Counted from the stretch's first letter, positions 13,403 through 26,547 are shown. The stretch is DNA of 64,000 bases from Luscinia megarhynchos (GCA_034336665.1 CM067570.1:16289502-16353501); one strand, 5' to 3'. Numbers and translations are program-made. Notes: generated by a model from the letters alone, not told the origin.

Positions 13403-16400
13403 ATTGGAAGAAAAGAAAGGAGTGTTATAGAAATGGGAATAAAATCATTCATTTGAACTATAATGAATCTAACTTTATCCTTGCTAGTCAGACCTTCCTG
13501 GGCCTTCTTTTTAATCATTGAAAAATTTAAAAACTCCCTTAGATGCTCTTTCTCAAGTTCAGATATGGCCAATTTTTCCTCACCTTCTTCATCTCTGTCT
13601 TGTAAGGGAATTTGGTTGAGTGACACTGCTAGAACATGTGTGTTTGGTGTTGAAATCAAGTTGATCTACCATTCCTTCAGGCTTTTGACAGGATAAAAAA
13701 CCCAACAAAGCTGTAGGTACAGATTCAAGAGCAGTTGCAATTGCAAAATCTGCTCACACAAAATTCAGAATCACAGATGAGTTTCCATCAGCTAGAAGCC
13801 ATACTAGAGTTCAGTGACTCCCACACAACAGAGCACAGCAGATCCTGTTCTGGAAGCAAAGCAATGTATCTGCATCACCATGGCACTGAGCTGCAGCCAG
13901 GGATTACTACTGGAGTCAGAGATGTTACTGAAGGGCAAAATTGTGTTAGTGCAGCTGGTCAGTTTGTAGGCTGGTCAGCACTAGTTCAGGGCAATCTGTA
14001 CTGTATTTAATTGCAGGCATTCCCTGAGGAACCTGCCTTCCCTTCATTTTCAGTCCTTTAAACTTAAATCTTTGAACATAGCAGTACAGACACTTACTGA
14101 CATCCACTGAATCATCCAATGTGAAGAACTGCCCTGTCTGATTATGCAGTCTCCAGATATGAATTAACATAATAACACTAAGTGAAATTTTTCTCAACAG
14201 GATAGTATTTTCAAGGAAACTTGGATTAGCTTTCTGTACAGTACACCTGTAGTTCCTGATGAAATAATGGAGAACCTGAGAGCAAAACCACTGTTATGTC
14301 TCCAATGATCAATAAACTAGATTGCCCAATGGTAAAAATGGCTATACAGCTTGATTGACACTTGACAAGAAATTCCATATCACCACTGTTATTGATCAAA
14401 TGCTGCTTAAATAGCTAAAGTAAGACACGATTTTATGAAGACATGGAGCATATAAATTCTCAGATACAAAAGAGCATTATTATTACCCCAGAGACATCAG
14501 AGCTTATTTTGAGGAGGACTACAAAGACTGCTACTACAATTGGAAAAAAACAATATAAAAATGCAAAAAGAGCAACCCATTCTTTCAGATAAATATTCTC
14601 AATATGATCAATATGTTCACATGGGCATAAACCCAATCTGAAAATTAGAAGTGATTGATTGCACCACTTCTAGGACAACATCAGAATCAGTCTATGGAAG
14701 TAGGATATAAATTTACAGTTAACTACCTATGGAAAGTTTGATGTTCATATCAAACAAAGCAAAAGCTTTGGAATAGACTAAAAATAAAAAAATTTAAAGT
14801 TAATGCTGTAAAATTGTTGCTGTAAAACCAGCACTTTGAAAAGCATTGGAAAGCCAGATGGATACCCTACTGCAACTTCCTGAAAGTGATTAAAGGACCT
14901 TGTGTCAGTAACTTTATACATGCTGAACACTTTTGAAATGGAATAGAAGTGCTTTGGTGACATTGTCTACACAGCTTTGAACACCCAGACTTCTTCAAAC
15001 ACATTGGACTTTACACTTTGGAAACACCAAGACTAAAGTAACAAAAAAATGTATGAGAAACAAAGAAATGAGAAATGCTGTCTAGACATCTAACTTGGAT
15101 GATGCAAGGTGTTTTAGCAGAACCAGTCAGGGCAGGGCCTGGTGCAAGTGATGACCATGGCTCCCCATCAGATTGAAGCAGAATATTTGCAGAACAGTTC
15201 TGCAGCTGCTGCTGAGAATGTCAGAGCTTGTCTGAGAGCAGACTCCTCCCAGTATGTTCTCTGCCATGGTAGATTGGGATCTTCATAAAATAGATTTTGT
15301 TTTCTCATCGTATTCTCCAGATACTACTTGACTGATTTCAAAAAAAGCATCTTAGTTCTCCTGTCTTATCAACTGGAAGAGAAGGAAGAAGACATTCAGT
15401 TTTGGCATTTTTCCATACTTGCCATTCCCTCACATGGTAGCAGTCAAATGTGTTGCAATGAAATAATCTGCATCCATGTATTAACCAGTGGTGCAATGAT
15501 TGCCTTAAAAGAGGCTGGCACAGGTTGTTTTCAATTCACAAACATTCTTTTTAAGTACCTTAATCTAGGTAGAATTGTAGTTTAAATATCTTCTACCAAT
15601 ATTGTTAGCATTGCCTGTCACTGATAATCCTCCCTATCTCCAAATCTCTGTAGAAGTCACATTATAATGCTTCATTCTTGCCAACGTTTGCTCTTGCTAC
15701 ATTTTTTCAAGTTAGCAATCATCACACTCTGTTGGGATAAGAACCAAGGATATTTGATTTATTCAATAATTCATAAAGAAAAAAGTTCTAATCCAAAGCA
15801 AACTTTAAGTTTTCTATATTTACCCTTAATCTCTCACTTACACTGGCAGGAAATAGGTATATTTATGCCGACAGAAAACAGCAATGTCAAAGCAGAGCTC
15901 AGATGATACAGTTGGTGTCTTTACTATTGCTTTTATTCTGCTGTTTTAAAAGTTGGCTTATCCATTGTTTGTATCATTGCTTTGATGCAGTGAATGAGCA
16001 AGACCTTGCTGTTACAGCCAAGGAATACACCCCACAGAAGAACATTGTCATACTAGAACTGTGTCAGTTTGCCCCCTTCCAAGGAGATGACCAAACACAT
16101 TAAACTCTTTCCCTGTATTTTACAATGGGCAAGTTATAAAGAGCAAACCATTTTTTGTAGTGCACTGCAGCTCGTTAGGCACTTCAGAGATCTAAAAATA
16201 TTTTTTTTTACAGCAGCTGTTATATTTTACATATTTTTTAAAAGAATTGTGTGTGTAAGTAACATAGTCAAATGAAAAACATATGTCCGCAGTTAATAGT
16301 ATACAAAAAGAGCACTATGTATATCACTGAGAAATGAATAACATAAGCTTTGGTTATTGGCTTAAATGAATACTTTACAATCATTTTCCCCCATAAAAGG

Positions 16401-17490
16401 TGTGAACTCTGAGGGAGGGGGGGAGTATTGCTGGGAATGGTGCCCTCTCTCATCTTAAAATGTGTGAGAATCCAAACAGATTATTTATATGCAGCTTCTT
16501 GTATTGATTACATTATGCTACATACTGTGCGATTCAATAGAACTCCTAAAAATATATTTTATAAGAGCTTATGGTTTGTAATGGCAGAATAGCAAAAGGT
16601 TCAGCTTTCTCCATAATCTGAAGGCTCAAGATTTGCACTCTAATTCTTGACAGCTCAGAAGGAAGGGTTGCAGCACACATGTACGAGCACACATGTACGT
16701 GGGGTTCTGCCCTGAAGGTCCTTTGCAAACCAAGACAAAATATTGCCAAGAATTAAGTCACTGATCTTCCATATATTCCAACTTCACAAAAAAATAATTT
16801 AAATTATGAATAAAATGGACAAACAGGGATGACTGAAGAAAGGACAGCATTTCATTTTATTTGCAGCACTAACAGTGGCTTCACAGGATGGCAAACATTG
16901 GGTCCATCATCTATGTAGAAAGGTCTCTCCACATTACCTGAACTGGTAAGGGGGAGGATCTTATAATTTCTTCAGTGAAAGATAGGAAGAATCACTAGAG
17001 GGCTCCCAAACTATTTAAAGGGACATTCTCCTTCCTGTAATGTGCATAGGATAACATGAGTTAAAGAAAAGACTTCAAGGATTCTCTTTTTACTTCTCTC
17101 GTTGGCTCAAATATTCTGTCTTTGTGTTCAAATTCTCTCTTTCTGGAGGAGAGACTGCAAAAATCACTTTGAGGGTGATATAAAGTAGGAGGGGGGAAGC
17201 TTTCAGATAGATTTAACAACTGGAGGATTGGCACTGCTGTCATTGGCTGAGCAGGGAGACAGAAACGAGAGATGTGACAAGGAATCGAAGTTGAAAATGT
17301 AGCTGAAGGCTGAATTTCTACAGCTTGCAAAGAAAGAACAACATTCTGTGGGATGGGACCACCATAATTTGGTAAACTGTCCTATTTCTAAGCCACTTTC
17401 CACCCACTAAATTCAAGCACCTTGGTTTTCTTCTGCAATTTTTGGGGAGTCAAGACATCTCTAACAAATACACATTTGCTCATACTTACA
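13403..17490. other. AT-rich non-coding DNA with a small duplication
   Basis: No gene is recognised. A 14-bp unit, AGCACACATGTACG, is perfectly duplicated in tandem at 16,672-16,685 and 16,686-16,699. A short palindrome TTGCAATTGCAA lies near 13,736. Several G runs occur near 16,413 and 17,190. Open frames are below 95 codons and look random. Confidence 0.55.
16672..16699 (+). repeat. Perfect 14-bp tandem duplication
   Basis: Two identical head-to-tail copies of AGCACACATGTACG are present with no spacer. Each copy carries a palindromic ACATGT core. The identity of the copies suggests a recent slippage-type duplication. No function is implied by the context. Confidence 0.9.
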
Positions 17491-17545
17491 TGTGTGTGTA
17501 TAAATACACACACACACATATATACATATATACATGTATATACAG
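17491..17545. repeat. TG/CA hairpin followed by TA-rich repeat
   Basis: TGTGTGTGTA at 17,491-17,500 and TACACACACA at 17,505-17,514 are perfect reverse complements around a four-base TAAA loop. They are followed by more CA and by TA/CA-mixed repeat to about 17,545. The tract is mostly alternating purine-pyrimidine, a type that can adopt cruciform or Z-form DNA under torsion. The likely origin is an inverted or doubly expanded dinucleotide microsatellite. Confidence 0.9.
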
Positions 17546-18204
17546 TCATATACAAAAGTGGTCTTTAAAGGAGCACACCAAGTCTTTAAGGACATCATCA
17601 TATTGTGGAAAGGACAGAGAACGACTTGCATAAAAAGGAATTACCTGAAATTTACTCTTCATTGACATGGCCTGTCACCTATTCCCTGCCAAGTCTTTTT
17701 CTCTGTGAGTTGAGTTATCAGAAAGAAAACACAAGTACAATTTCTTCCAATGCTCCAAATAACTATTGTTTTCCTTTTTGTGTGCCGTGTTGAGGTTGCT
17801 GCAGTACAGGTTCTTTTGACTTATGAGATTTTTGCCCAAATTATCAACCTTCATTTTAAATGTAGGTTGAAAAATCAACTATATGTTTGGACTCTGACAC
17901 CTGCTAAGGCAGAAAGACAAACAGCTTCCTGCAAAATGAAGAGAAAGAATAAGCTATCTTCTGTATGTGAGTTAACTGGGTAAAAAGACTTAAATGGTTT
18001 TGAAACATTCTGTCATAATTTTAGGAGATAAGGTGAGGGAATTTAATTTTTTTCTGTTACTACATAACTCCCATTGTTCCAGAAATACACATTCTGGACA
18101 GATAATAGCCCTCTGAGAGTCTCAGTTTTCTGCATCTGTGGTCTCTTCACAGGCTTGTTCCCCTAGGCTAGAGTTTAGTGAAATTGGTCCTTAGCAGCAG
18201 TTCA
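17546..18204. other. Non-coding DNA, nothing recognised
   Basis: This short AT-rich stretch has no gene, RNA or repeat I recognise. The open frames here, up to 77 codons, overlap each other on both strands without any sign of selection. Confidence 0.5.
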
Positions 18205-18338
18205 GTTTTGGTTGTTTGGGGTTTTTTTTGTTGTTGTTTTTTGTTTTGTTTTGGTTTTTTTGGTTTTTTGGGGGTTTTTTTGTTTTGGTTTGGGTTTTTT
18301 TTTTGGTTTTTGGTTTGTTTTTTGTTTGGTTTTTTTTT
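18205..18338 (+). repeat. 134-base tract of only G and T
   Basis: Every base from 18,205 to 18,338 on the plus strand is G or T, with T runs of up to ten and G runs of two to five. It is not a clean microsatellite: unit length varies among patterns such as TTTTG, TTTGG and TTTTTTGG. The opposite strand is therefore pure A/C. Several G runs of two or more lie close enough to allow two-layer G-quadruplexes on the plus strand. Open frames through it give only F, G, W, V, L and C and are compositional artefacts. Confidence 0.95.
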
Positions 18339-21212
18339 AATGTCCCAAATTTATTTCTAAGTGGTAGGCTTTGCCATAAATATTTAAGCAATAAGAAGTT
18401 CTGAGCGGGGAAGGGAAGTCTGAAGCTGTCCGGCTTCTGTTGCAGTGGAATACAATATCATGATAAGCAGATATCACAGATTAATGAGCTGTTTTAAAGT
18501 CTAGAAATGACATCTGAAAGCAGCAATTTTTTGTTTGATTCTGAGGTTGTTCCTTGTATCTTTCTGCTTTTGGACATTCTGTGGGTTCCAGCAGTATTTT
18601 CCTAAGGAATTTAAGAGGAATGAAACATTAGCACATATCAAGTAAATTCAACAGTAATGAAGTAGCACATTGTAATGCATTGTATCTGGTAAGTGCATTG
18701 TATCTGGTAAATGATTCAAGAATGGAACAGTTAACACTACTAGTATTAAAGTGGTTGTAGTTATATTTTGCAGTTAGTGCTGAGGAAAAAATTCACGTCT
18801 GTCCTTGGTACCACTGTTTCAGGCTATCTAAATGCAGACTACTTTGAAACTGTGCAACATCCTGCCCTCCTGTTTTATCAGTTTGACAACAGTAATTTCA
18901 CTTTCTTTTTTTTTAAGTTCTGCTATCAGTAAGGCAATTCTACTGAAGACAGGATGCCTGATTTGAAGTATAGACTGTTGCCTACCACAATGAGAGGATA
19001 AGGGGGGCAGGAAAATGTTTTAAAAGTTATTATTTGTTATCATGGATTGTTTATTTTCACAACTAGTACGTCAGTGAGAGTCATGCCTCTACTTTTCTTA
19101 GTATTCTACTGGAGAGTGGAGAAGTCAGCAGAGGTAAATAAAAAATTCATCCAGTGCATTATGCCTTCTGCATCACTGTGAACCCTTCAAATGCAGCCTC
19201 CTATCACATACACTGCTTATTTCCACACTGCAGCATCTATTTTGATTATCAACTACAAGTATCTTGAGGCATAGTTTTTTGTCCTTTGTACACTAATGAG
19301 GGACACCAGTGATCTTGATAATAATGCTCTGTATTTAATGCTAAGTATTTAGCTGCTTAATTGTCTTGATTTATAGCCTGGGATTTTTTTGTGCATTTTT
19401 AAATTTTTTAGTTTTTTAATCTACATCCTAGATTTTTGGGACTGACCAGAAATAATTCTGTATTAGTTTGTAAATATTAATCAGAGTATTATTTTCTAAC
19501 TCTGTAGTTCTTCTAGTTGTTATATCTTTGTGTCAGTTGTCACTTGAGGTATTTGTCATCCAGTTATAGTGTATCTCTATAACCTTTTGGTGATTTCAAG
19601 AGCAGTTTCATTGCCACCGAAAAGGAAATTATTGACAATTCATAACCTGTTATAATTCCTGCTCCACCTGCCATTTTTTAACTCCCTAGACTATTGTGAA
19701 CTTAAAGAAGACTGCTTTTTAAAAATCTTTTACCATCTGCTGTATACTGCTTAATGCTTGATATCCTGTTAGGGCTTCTTGAACCAATTTTTGCAGTCTA
19801 GTTCTATTTGCATTTTCCAAGCTGAGCCAAGAGACAATTAGACAGCAGACAATTTGTTGAACCTCAGTCCTTCCCTACTGAGCTAGGAATGTTATGTTTA
19901 AGTATTCCAGGTAACCAAGGAGGCTTTTCTTCTTTCTAGCCATTGTCTGCCATTGTTCAGGTCTTTTCTGCATGATTCTAATTCATTTTGAAAAATTGTA
20001 TTTGTGCCACACTTAAACTGTGTCCCCTAGTATTAATTCCTTTTTCTTTAAAACCATACCACTTTTGTCTGAGACAATGGGCTACTTTTTGCCTTAATTT
20101 GTGACTACGAGAACTCTTTCCCTATAGAGCCAAACTTATTTTCCATTGGATTTGAATCTCAGACTAGCTATATGCAATATTATTAAGTACTTGTTCCTAC
20201 CACCCCCAATTCATCCAGTAATAACAGAATATATGTCATACTGCAATAGCTTTCATTCTAAAGTGTCCTGCTGGATACACAGCACAACAGTAAAGACACC
20301 ACAGGGATCTGATTTACAAGTGGGGATAGTTTAAGTTAAGGCAGTTTCAGTGTTTTGCACCCCTCTTTTTCTTGCTTCTCTTAGAGATCCCTACTCTGAC
20401 TACAGAGCTGGCTCCACTTCTTGCAAAGCACTAGTTGAACTGCTAAAGTTTATTACACAAATGCCAAGATCTTATTTGCAATTCTGTAGCTGTTACATCA
20501 GAGTCTGAACTGTTCCTGCCGTGTGGGTAGGGAACTACTGCAGCCATTCCAATATAAGATATCCCATCCTTGATCATGACTCAGTCCAAGCCTTTTCTGG
20601 TGAAGAAGACTGTCAGCTAACACATTTCAACCAGCAAGAGAGCATAAATTTTCTTGAGGAAAGGCCACATAGATAAAGCTTTTTTATAGTACCTCATAAA
20701 GCATCACTGCTGAATGTACTGCATGGAATCTTTTGGCTTGGAAATTTGAAAACTGACTTGATTATACTAGGTTTTGATTACCCAGAAAACTTACAAGGCT
20801 TTGAGGCATATATAAATTAATGGGACACTATTCAATTGAATGTCAAGACATAACCTTCCATGTTTTTTAATACTGATCTGTGGGTTTTCTACATGTAGAT
20901 CATCTATTTTACTTGAGTTCTGTTTGAGTGCAGTAGAAATAGATCATGACCTTGATTCTTCATCATATGAGACTGACACTCCAGCACTTTTACAGAAGAA
21001 GAACTACATACAAGAAAATACATCTTCTGGTATGATGTTTTCATTCCTGACCATCCCAAATTGACGAACAATCACTGTAAAGTTGGGAACTTGTTTTCTT
21101 TCAGTGAACCTGCAGACCTTTGGGTATACTGGTGTACGCATAGGGTACAAGCTCTACACTTTAACACAAATGTCAGTCTAGTCCATAAACATAAACACCT
21201 ATATAACATCTA
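18339..21212. other. AT-rich non-coding DNA with an 18-bp duplication
   Basis: No gene is recognised. The unit TGCATTGTATCTGGTAAG is duplicated in tandem with one mismatch at 18,676-18,693 and 18,694-18,711. The rest is ordinary AT-rich sequence. The longest open frames are about 75 codons and show no domain. Confidence 0.55.
18676..18711 (+). repeat. 18-bp tandem duplication
   Basis: Two head-to-tail copies of an 18-bp unit beginning TGCATTGTATCTGG are present and differ only at the last base. No spacer separates them and no further copies were seen. It is likely a small replication-slippage duplication. Confidence 0.88.
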
Positions 21213-21320
21213 AAAACAGAAGAAAGCAACAACAACACAAAAATCAAAAACCAACCAACCAACCAACCAAAAGGTCAAAAGCAACAACAACAAAGGGAAA
21301 TAAAAAACAAAATAAATAAA
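21213..21320 (+). repeat. A/C-rich low-complexity tract with (CCAA)5
   Basis: The plus strand is dominated by A and C: 'caacaacaac' type units, five perfect CCAA units at 21,251-21,270, further CAACAA units, then A-rich sequence. In strand terms it is the mirror of the G/T tract at 18,205-18,338. A shorter (ACCA) run recurs near 21,496-21,510. It is low complexity and non-coding. Confidence 0.85.
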
Positions 21321-24300
21321 CTTACTACGGCACATAACAAACTTGCCATGGCAAATCAGCAACCAAAAAAAAGCATGTATGTTCAGGGAATGCTGTCAGG
21401 CTTACTCTGGGAATATGAAAACTGTACCTTGTTTGTTCTGACTGAATTCAAGGAAGATCTTTATGTAATCATTGTAAATCAATGGGATTTTAAAAAACCA
21501 ACCAACCAAAAAATACCCAAACCATTATTTATATGGTCAGCTTCACACTCTAATAGAGAGATGCCAATAAGACCCAGAATACTGGCTAGTCATTTTGCTT
21601 AGAAGTGTACTACCTAGTTGAGAGCTGTATAAAATAATGGAATTTACAGATTGAGACATGAATCACATAACAAGAGACATAATTAATTTTGTGTTGTTCG
21701 AAACCAAAACATTTTGCTCTCTTTCAGGATTCTTCCTTTTCAGTGATTGTTTTAAATTAAAAACAGACCAATTTTTAAGGAAAAACACTAAGAAAAAAAT
21801 CCATTTAAATTTTTTTTAATATATTAAAAACACCACTCAGTTTTCTCTCTTTCTTTTGTCTTTTCTTCAACTGATTTTTTTAAATGAAATTGCTTATTCA
21901 ACTTAACTTACACTTATGAACAATCCTGTCATCCCCGAAATCATCTCAATGAGCTGCACTCAGCCAGCTTCTCACCTGCTCTGAGCTGGGTTAGATTAAA
22001 ATGCTGGAAGTCAGCTATAAATCTCAACCATTGAAAAATGATGGAAATGTTTTTGGCAAGTGGTGATAGTGTAGACATCGCCAATAAGTGCTTCAAACTG
22101 GACGCTTTGTCTCTTAAACCCCCATTAACACTCATCAGTATTTGATATTTATTTAGCAGCATTTCTTTCTTTCCAAACTACCCAATCCAAAGCAAAAGGA
22201 ATCTTTGCTTGTCTTCTGTCTGATCAGGCCCCAACCTCCTGCTTCCTTTTGGAAAAATAAGAAGGCAGTATGAAAACAGTGTAAACTTTCTATTTTTTTT
22301 TCCTTGCCTTATCTTTGTTCTCTTGGCTTTTTTTTTTTTTTTTTTAATGAAGCTAAATAATTTCTTCTCAAAGTCTGCCTTGTTCCTCTTCCATATGTTC
22401 CCTGCCTACGTAAATACCTTTAGCCTCTTTATTAATTCTTTCACAAATGTGTTTAGACCTCCTTCTCACTGTTCCTTTTTTTCTAGCAGGTTTTATTCCA
22501 ATCTAATGGTACTTAGTAGCCGGTCCAGGTCCAGCGGAAGTTTGTGTCACTGTCCTGGCATTAGTGGAGCAATATAGCTTATTCTGGGTCTTGGTTTGAC
22601 CCTCCCTTTCTCTACGGTTAACACTTGCTTTCTGCAGCTCTCCTCCCACTAAGGCTTGAATAATAAAACATGCTGCAAAGCAGTGGTGTTCCTGAGAGTT
22701 AGCATTTGGGGTAGCAGATGGGGTGATAAAGAAACTGTTTGTGGGGGCGGGGTATGGCCCCTATTACTCCACACCCACTACGTGTATTTTTAGCCATTAA
22801 ATATAATGTGGAAATGCAATGCATTTCAGAACTGTATTTTATCAATATATTATCCCCTTAAGTACAGTACTTTATAAATATTGATAAACTTGATTATAAA
22901 CAAACTCATTGCTAATTCCTGGAGAACAGTCATCATGATGTGGCAGAGTTTACTGAAGTGGCGATTGGCATGAAGCTGTGATGCAAGGGATGTATTTCTC
23001 TGGGTTAACAATTTGCTAGAGGACGTATCTCTGTGCATATATTCAATTCAGTGGGTCTGCACAACTATATGCAAAAATACTATTGGACAAACAAATGCTA
23101 ATGTTTACATAATATCCCATGTAAGAGGCATGGTAGAATTTTTTTCTGATTCTCAGTATCTGCAAATATATAAATTGCTAGTTATGAGGTTTATAGGAAG
23201 AAAAAGAAATTCCCTGTACCTCTCAAAAATATTCTTAGTGAAAATGTGCAATCCCTAAGTCTGCAATTTTTATTCATATTAGATCTAATTCAGAATTCAT
23301 GTAAATTACAGAACATATTAAGAAGAAAGTGAGAGCAATGCACTACTGTTATGATTGGTATTGCCTTACAGTTAGTTTTAGCACTTCAGTGGTAATGCAG
23401 GATGAACAAAAAACAGCCCTCAAAGTGATTCCTCACCCCACAGTGAATCACTCTGTGCAGAGCTTTCCCACCAGGCAAAATACAGGTCAGCATGGGAAAA
23501 ACATAGAACGCAATCTTATAGAAACAGTACTCTGAATTAGATACAATACTAGCCACAGAAAATATCAGACTGCTGTAACAGTTCTTGTTTTTACATTTGT
23601 TCCATTAAAAATAAACACACTAAGTTCCTTCCTTTTTGCTTCAATATTTCAAAGATTCCCTTATTTTTTTTTTCTAACATGTTTTCTCTATCACAATTTT
23701 AACTCAATTTTTTTTTTATTATCAAGAGAAAGAAAAGTTTGTAAAAAACCAAACCCAAACATTCTATTCCTTTTTTATTCTAAGTACACTTTAACTTCTG
23801 CTTCAGCTAAGGCAAATTATTTTCCTGAGAAGACAACTGCTTGGAACTTAAGCAAATTAGCAGCAAGCAGCTTACGTTTTTTCCTCCTCTGTTTTGCTTT
23901 AAATTATGTTTCAGATTAAAATTAATGTGATGCATTTATATATTTTACTTTACATTAAGTGGAGACTTTTTATTCAGAGACTAGCAAACTATTCAGATTA
24001 CTTTTCTGAAAATTTAAAATTTGTATATGTCAAAATATTACAGCCAGGTGATTATCTGCATTCCCTCTCAATAAAACAGGTTACAGATTCCTATGCTCCA
24101 TGTCTTTGTTTTTCTGTTCACGGTATGGACACATGGGACTCCAATCTTCAGACATGGGCTATGATAATAGTTAATGCCTTTATGTAGCAATAATAAGGGA
24201 TTACTTGATGCATTTTTTCGCACATTCTCTGATTTTAAGGAGAAAAAAAGGAAACAAAAATAAAAGAAGCTTTGCTAATTCATGCAATTACTATTCTCCT

Positions 24301-25818
24301 ATTGTTAACTTTAGAAATGGGCAAAAAGGACCCTTCTGCACACACAAAAAATGAGGAAAACAGATTTGTTTTGACAGGCTATTATACTAAAGAAATATTT
24401 TTTGAATGTAAACTGCATCAAAGTTCAGTCTTAGAAAATGCAAACCCGGTACACTATTTTCACTAATGTTATAGGAAAGTATGGAGAAATGAATGTAAAA
24501 GATTCTTTTTGGGTTTTGCTAAATAGGCAAGTAGCAGGATAGTCCAACAATTTACTATTGAAAGACTTTTCCTAAATGTCATAATTTTCACAAAATTACA
24601 ATATTTCTTGCATACACTGTGAAGTGACCACCCTTTATTTTGCAATCAGAGAGCAGAGCTGGCAGAACTGAAGTGGTTTGGCAGCTGCAGAGATGAAACT
24701 GAACTGAACAAACAGTTTCTTAAGTGATGCTTGGATAGAAGAATTTGGAAACAGTTCAGCTTTAAAAAAAAATCATTTAAATGTGTGAATCCTGCTTGTT
24801 ACATTCTTGGGAGTAATTTCTATATATATGGCACAGCAGTTATTATACGCTAAGGAAAGAAAAGTATAAAAGTATTAGAATAAATTCCTGTTGCAGAAAA
24901 AGTACAGCTCTATTTACAGAGATAACTATAGTTAACACATACAGGCAACAATATATAATTTTGGCAATACTTTTACTTGCCAAGTTACCAAGAACAATCA
25001 CTTATTTCTTTTATTCTGACCTGGGGCAGAGTTGTGCATAATAAAGAAATCTCTTCCTGTGCTGGCTAGATTTGAACTTCTGAACATCCATATTCAGCAA
25101 AAATGTCTCAGAGGGCATGTTGAGAAATACTTCATGAGTTTTATATTAACTATCCATCAAGGGCTACAAGCGACAGCCTCATCAACCACTTTGCAGAGCA
25201 TCCCCCTGAATAGCAGTCAGCTCAATATAAAGAAATTTCATATTACTTTCTGCAATAGGAAATATTTAGTGTAGTTTTCAGTGAAGTCAGTATTTCATAG
25301 AGTCAAATGCCTCTACAGTTTCATAGCTTGGATGCTTCATTTTGATCAACTTCAGTTCTTCAAAGCATGCACACATTCTGAGCTTTTCTGATCTCAAAGG
25401 GCCAGGTTTAATTTATTGCTTAAATTTTTTGTTCTCTTGTGAGTCCAGAAAGAAGAAAATGAATATAGTTGCAAAGAGTATCTTTATCTCAACAACAGCT
25501 TCTCATTCAGCATGAGGTCTTCAAAGTAAATGAAGATTTTGGTTTGCTGGCATTTTGTCACCCTAACCAAGGCAGCCAACTGGCTCTGGTTTTAACACAT
25601 AAAAGCTTCTGTTAATTTTTACTTTTTGCCTAGATCCACTATATTGTTTGAAAATAAAAAAATGTCTCTTGAGATGAGGTTTATTAATTTTAGCCACCAT
25701 ATTAGGGGCATTATCAGTGTTATGGACTGTGGACAGTTTACCCAACATTCTCTACTGTGTACTCATATCTAGTGTGATTCCAGGAGACAGACTGCATATA
25801 TTTGCTATCCAGAGACTC
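21321..25818. other. AT-rich non-coding DNA
   Basis: No gene is recognised. An 18-base T run lies at 22,328-22,345, and smaller T runs lie near 23,665 and 23,710. A G-rich string 'gtgggggcggggtatgg' occurs near 22,741 but is isolated and lacks surrounding CpGs. Open frames are below 95 codons. Confidence 0.55.
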
Positions 25819-25861
25819 GGTTAATTATTATAAATATATAAATATATAATTATTATTAACC
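25819..25861. repeat. AT-rich imperfect palindrome
   Basis: GGTTAAT at 25,819-25,825 is matched by ATTAACC at 25,855-25,861, and the 29 bases between them are only A and T, largely self-complementary. The whole 43-base segment could extrude as a cruciform. Palindromic AT-rich sequences of this kind arise readily in AT-rich DNA, and no functional context is visible. Confidence 0.8.
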
Positions 25862-26000
25862 ACAGGTCAAACTTTGTATTTTTTTTACTTATGCAAGTAA
25901 GAAACGGGGTGCCTCAAAAATATAGTTGCAGGCCCAGCAAATGTACTCCACCACATGCTGCCTAATATAAAGTATTTGCTCTTCAATTACTTTAGCTAAT

Positions 26001-26075
26001 GGATATATAATATATTCACCGAGTATATTCTATATATAGAATATATATATATATTCAGACACATATGTATATATT
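26001..26075. repeat. TA repeat cluster with perfect 22-bp palindrome
   Basis: A perfect 22-base palindrome centred on TATATATA lies at 26,024-26,045 and is flanked by TA repeat to about 26,055. Two near-complementary segments, 'tatattcaccgagtatattc' before and 'tatatattcagtgaatac' after, extend the symmetry loosely. The segment is non-coding and prone to secondary structure. Confidence 0.85.
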
Positions 26076-26498
26076 CAGTGAATACATCTATTTTCACCAC
26101 CTCACTATTTAGAGATTGTGGAACATCATGCTATGTATCTCACCCTCTTCAATACAAATCATCCTAAATCTGCATGTTTTTTCATCAGCAGATCTCAAAA
26201 GTAATGCCTTCTATTCCAGAATGCATTCTCTGGAAGACTTCAGTAAAATTTAATAATTATTAGATAAAATTTTTTATTTCCCTATGATATTTTAAATTTT
26301 CTGTTTTAAGTAGCTCTGTGGACATTGCATCCTTTTAAATTTAATAACTAAAAGACAGATATTTGATAATTTTGCTCAGGAAGAATGTGTTACAACCCAG
26401 GCCAAATCCTATACATAAAAAAATGTTTTAAAAGCTTCCTTCTTCTCACTTTGCTGGCCTTTGTACAATGAAAAGAGATGGACAAGATAAAAAAAAAA

Positions 26499-26507
26499 TT
26501 ATATATG

Positions 26508-26538
<31 letters not shown>

Positions 26539-26547
26539 ATATGTATA
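26499..26547. repeat. (TA)n microsatellite with GTAT interruptions
   Basis: An uninterrupted A run is followed by ATATATGTATATATATATAT-type repeat, with GTAT units near 26,526-26,536. It is a typical TA microsatellite with point interruptions. No gene context is seen. Confidence 0.92.

Noticed and set aside
18178..18404. Hydrophobic F/W/G/L-rich frames resembling membrane proteins
   Set aside because: They are produced by the G/T-only tract, and both overlapping frames give the same kind of composition.
22735..22760. G-rich string resembling a GC box
   Set aside because: A single GC-box-like motif in a CpG-poor region with no other promoter features.
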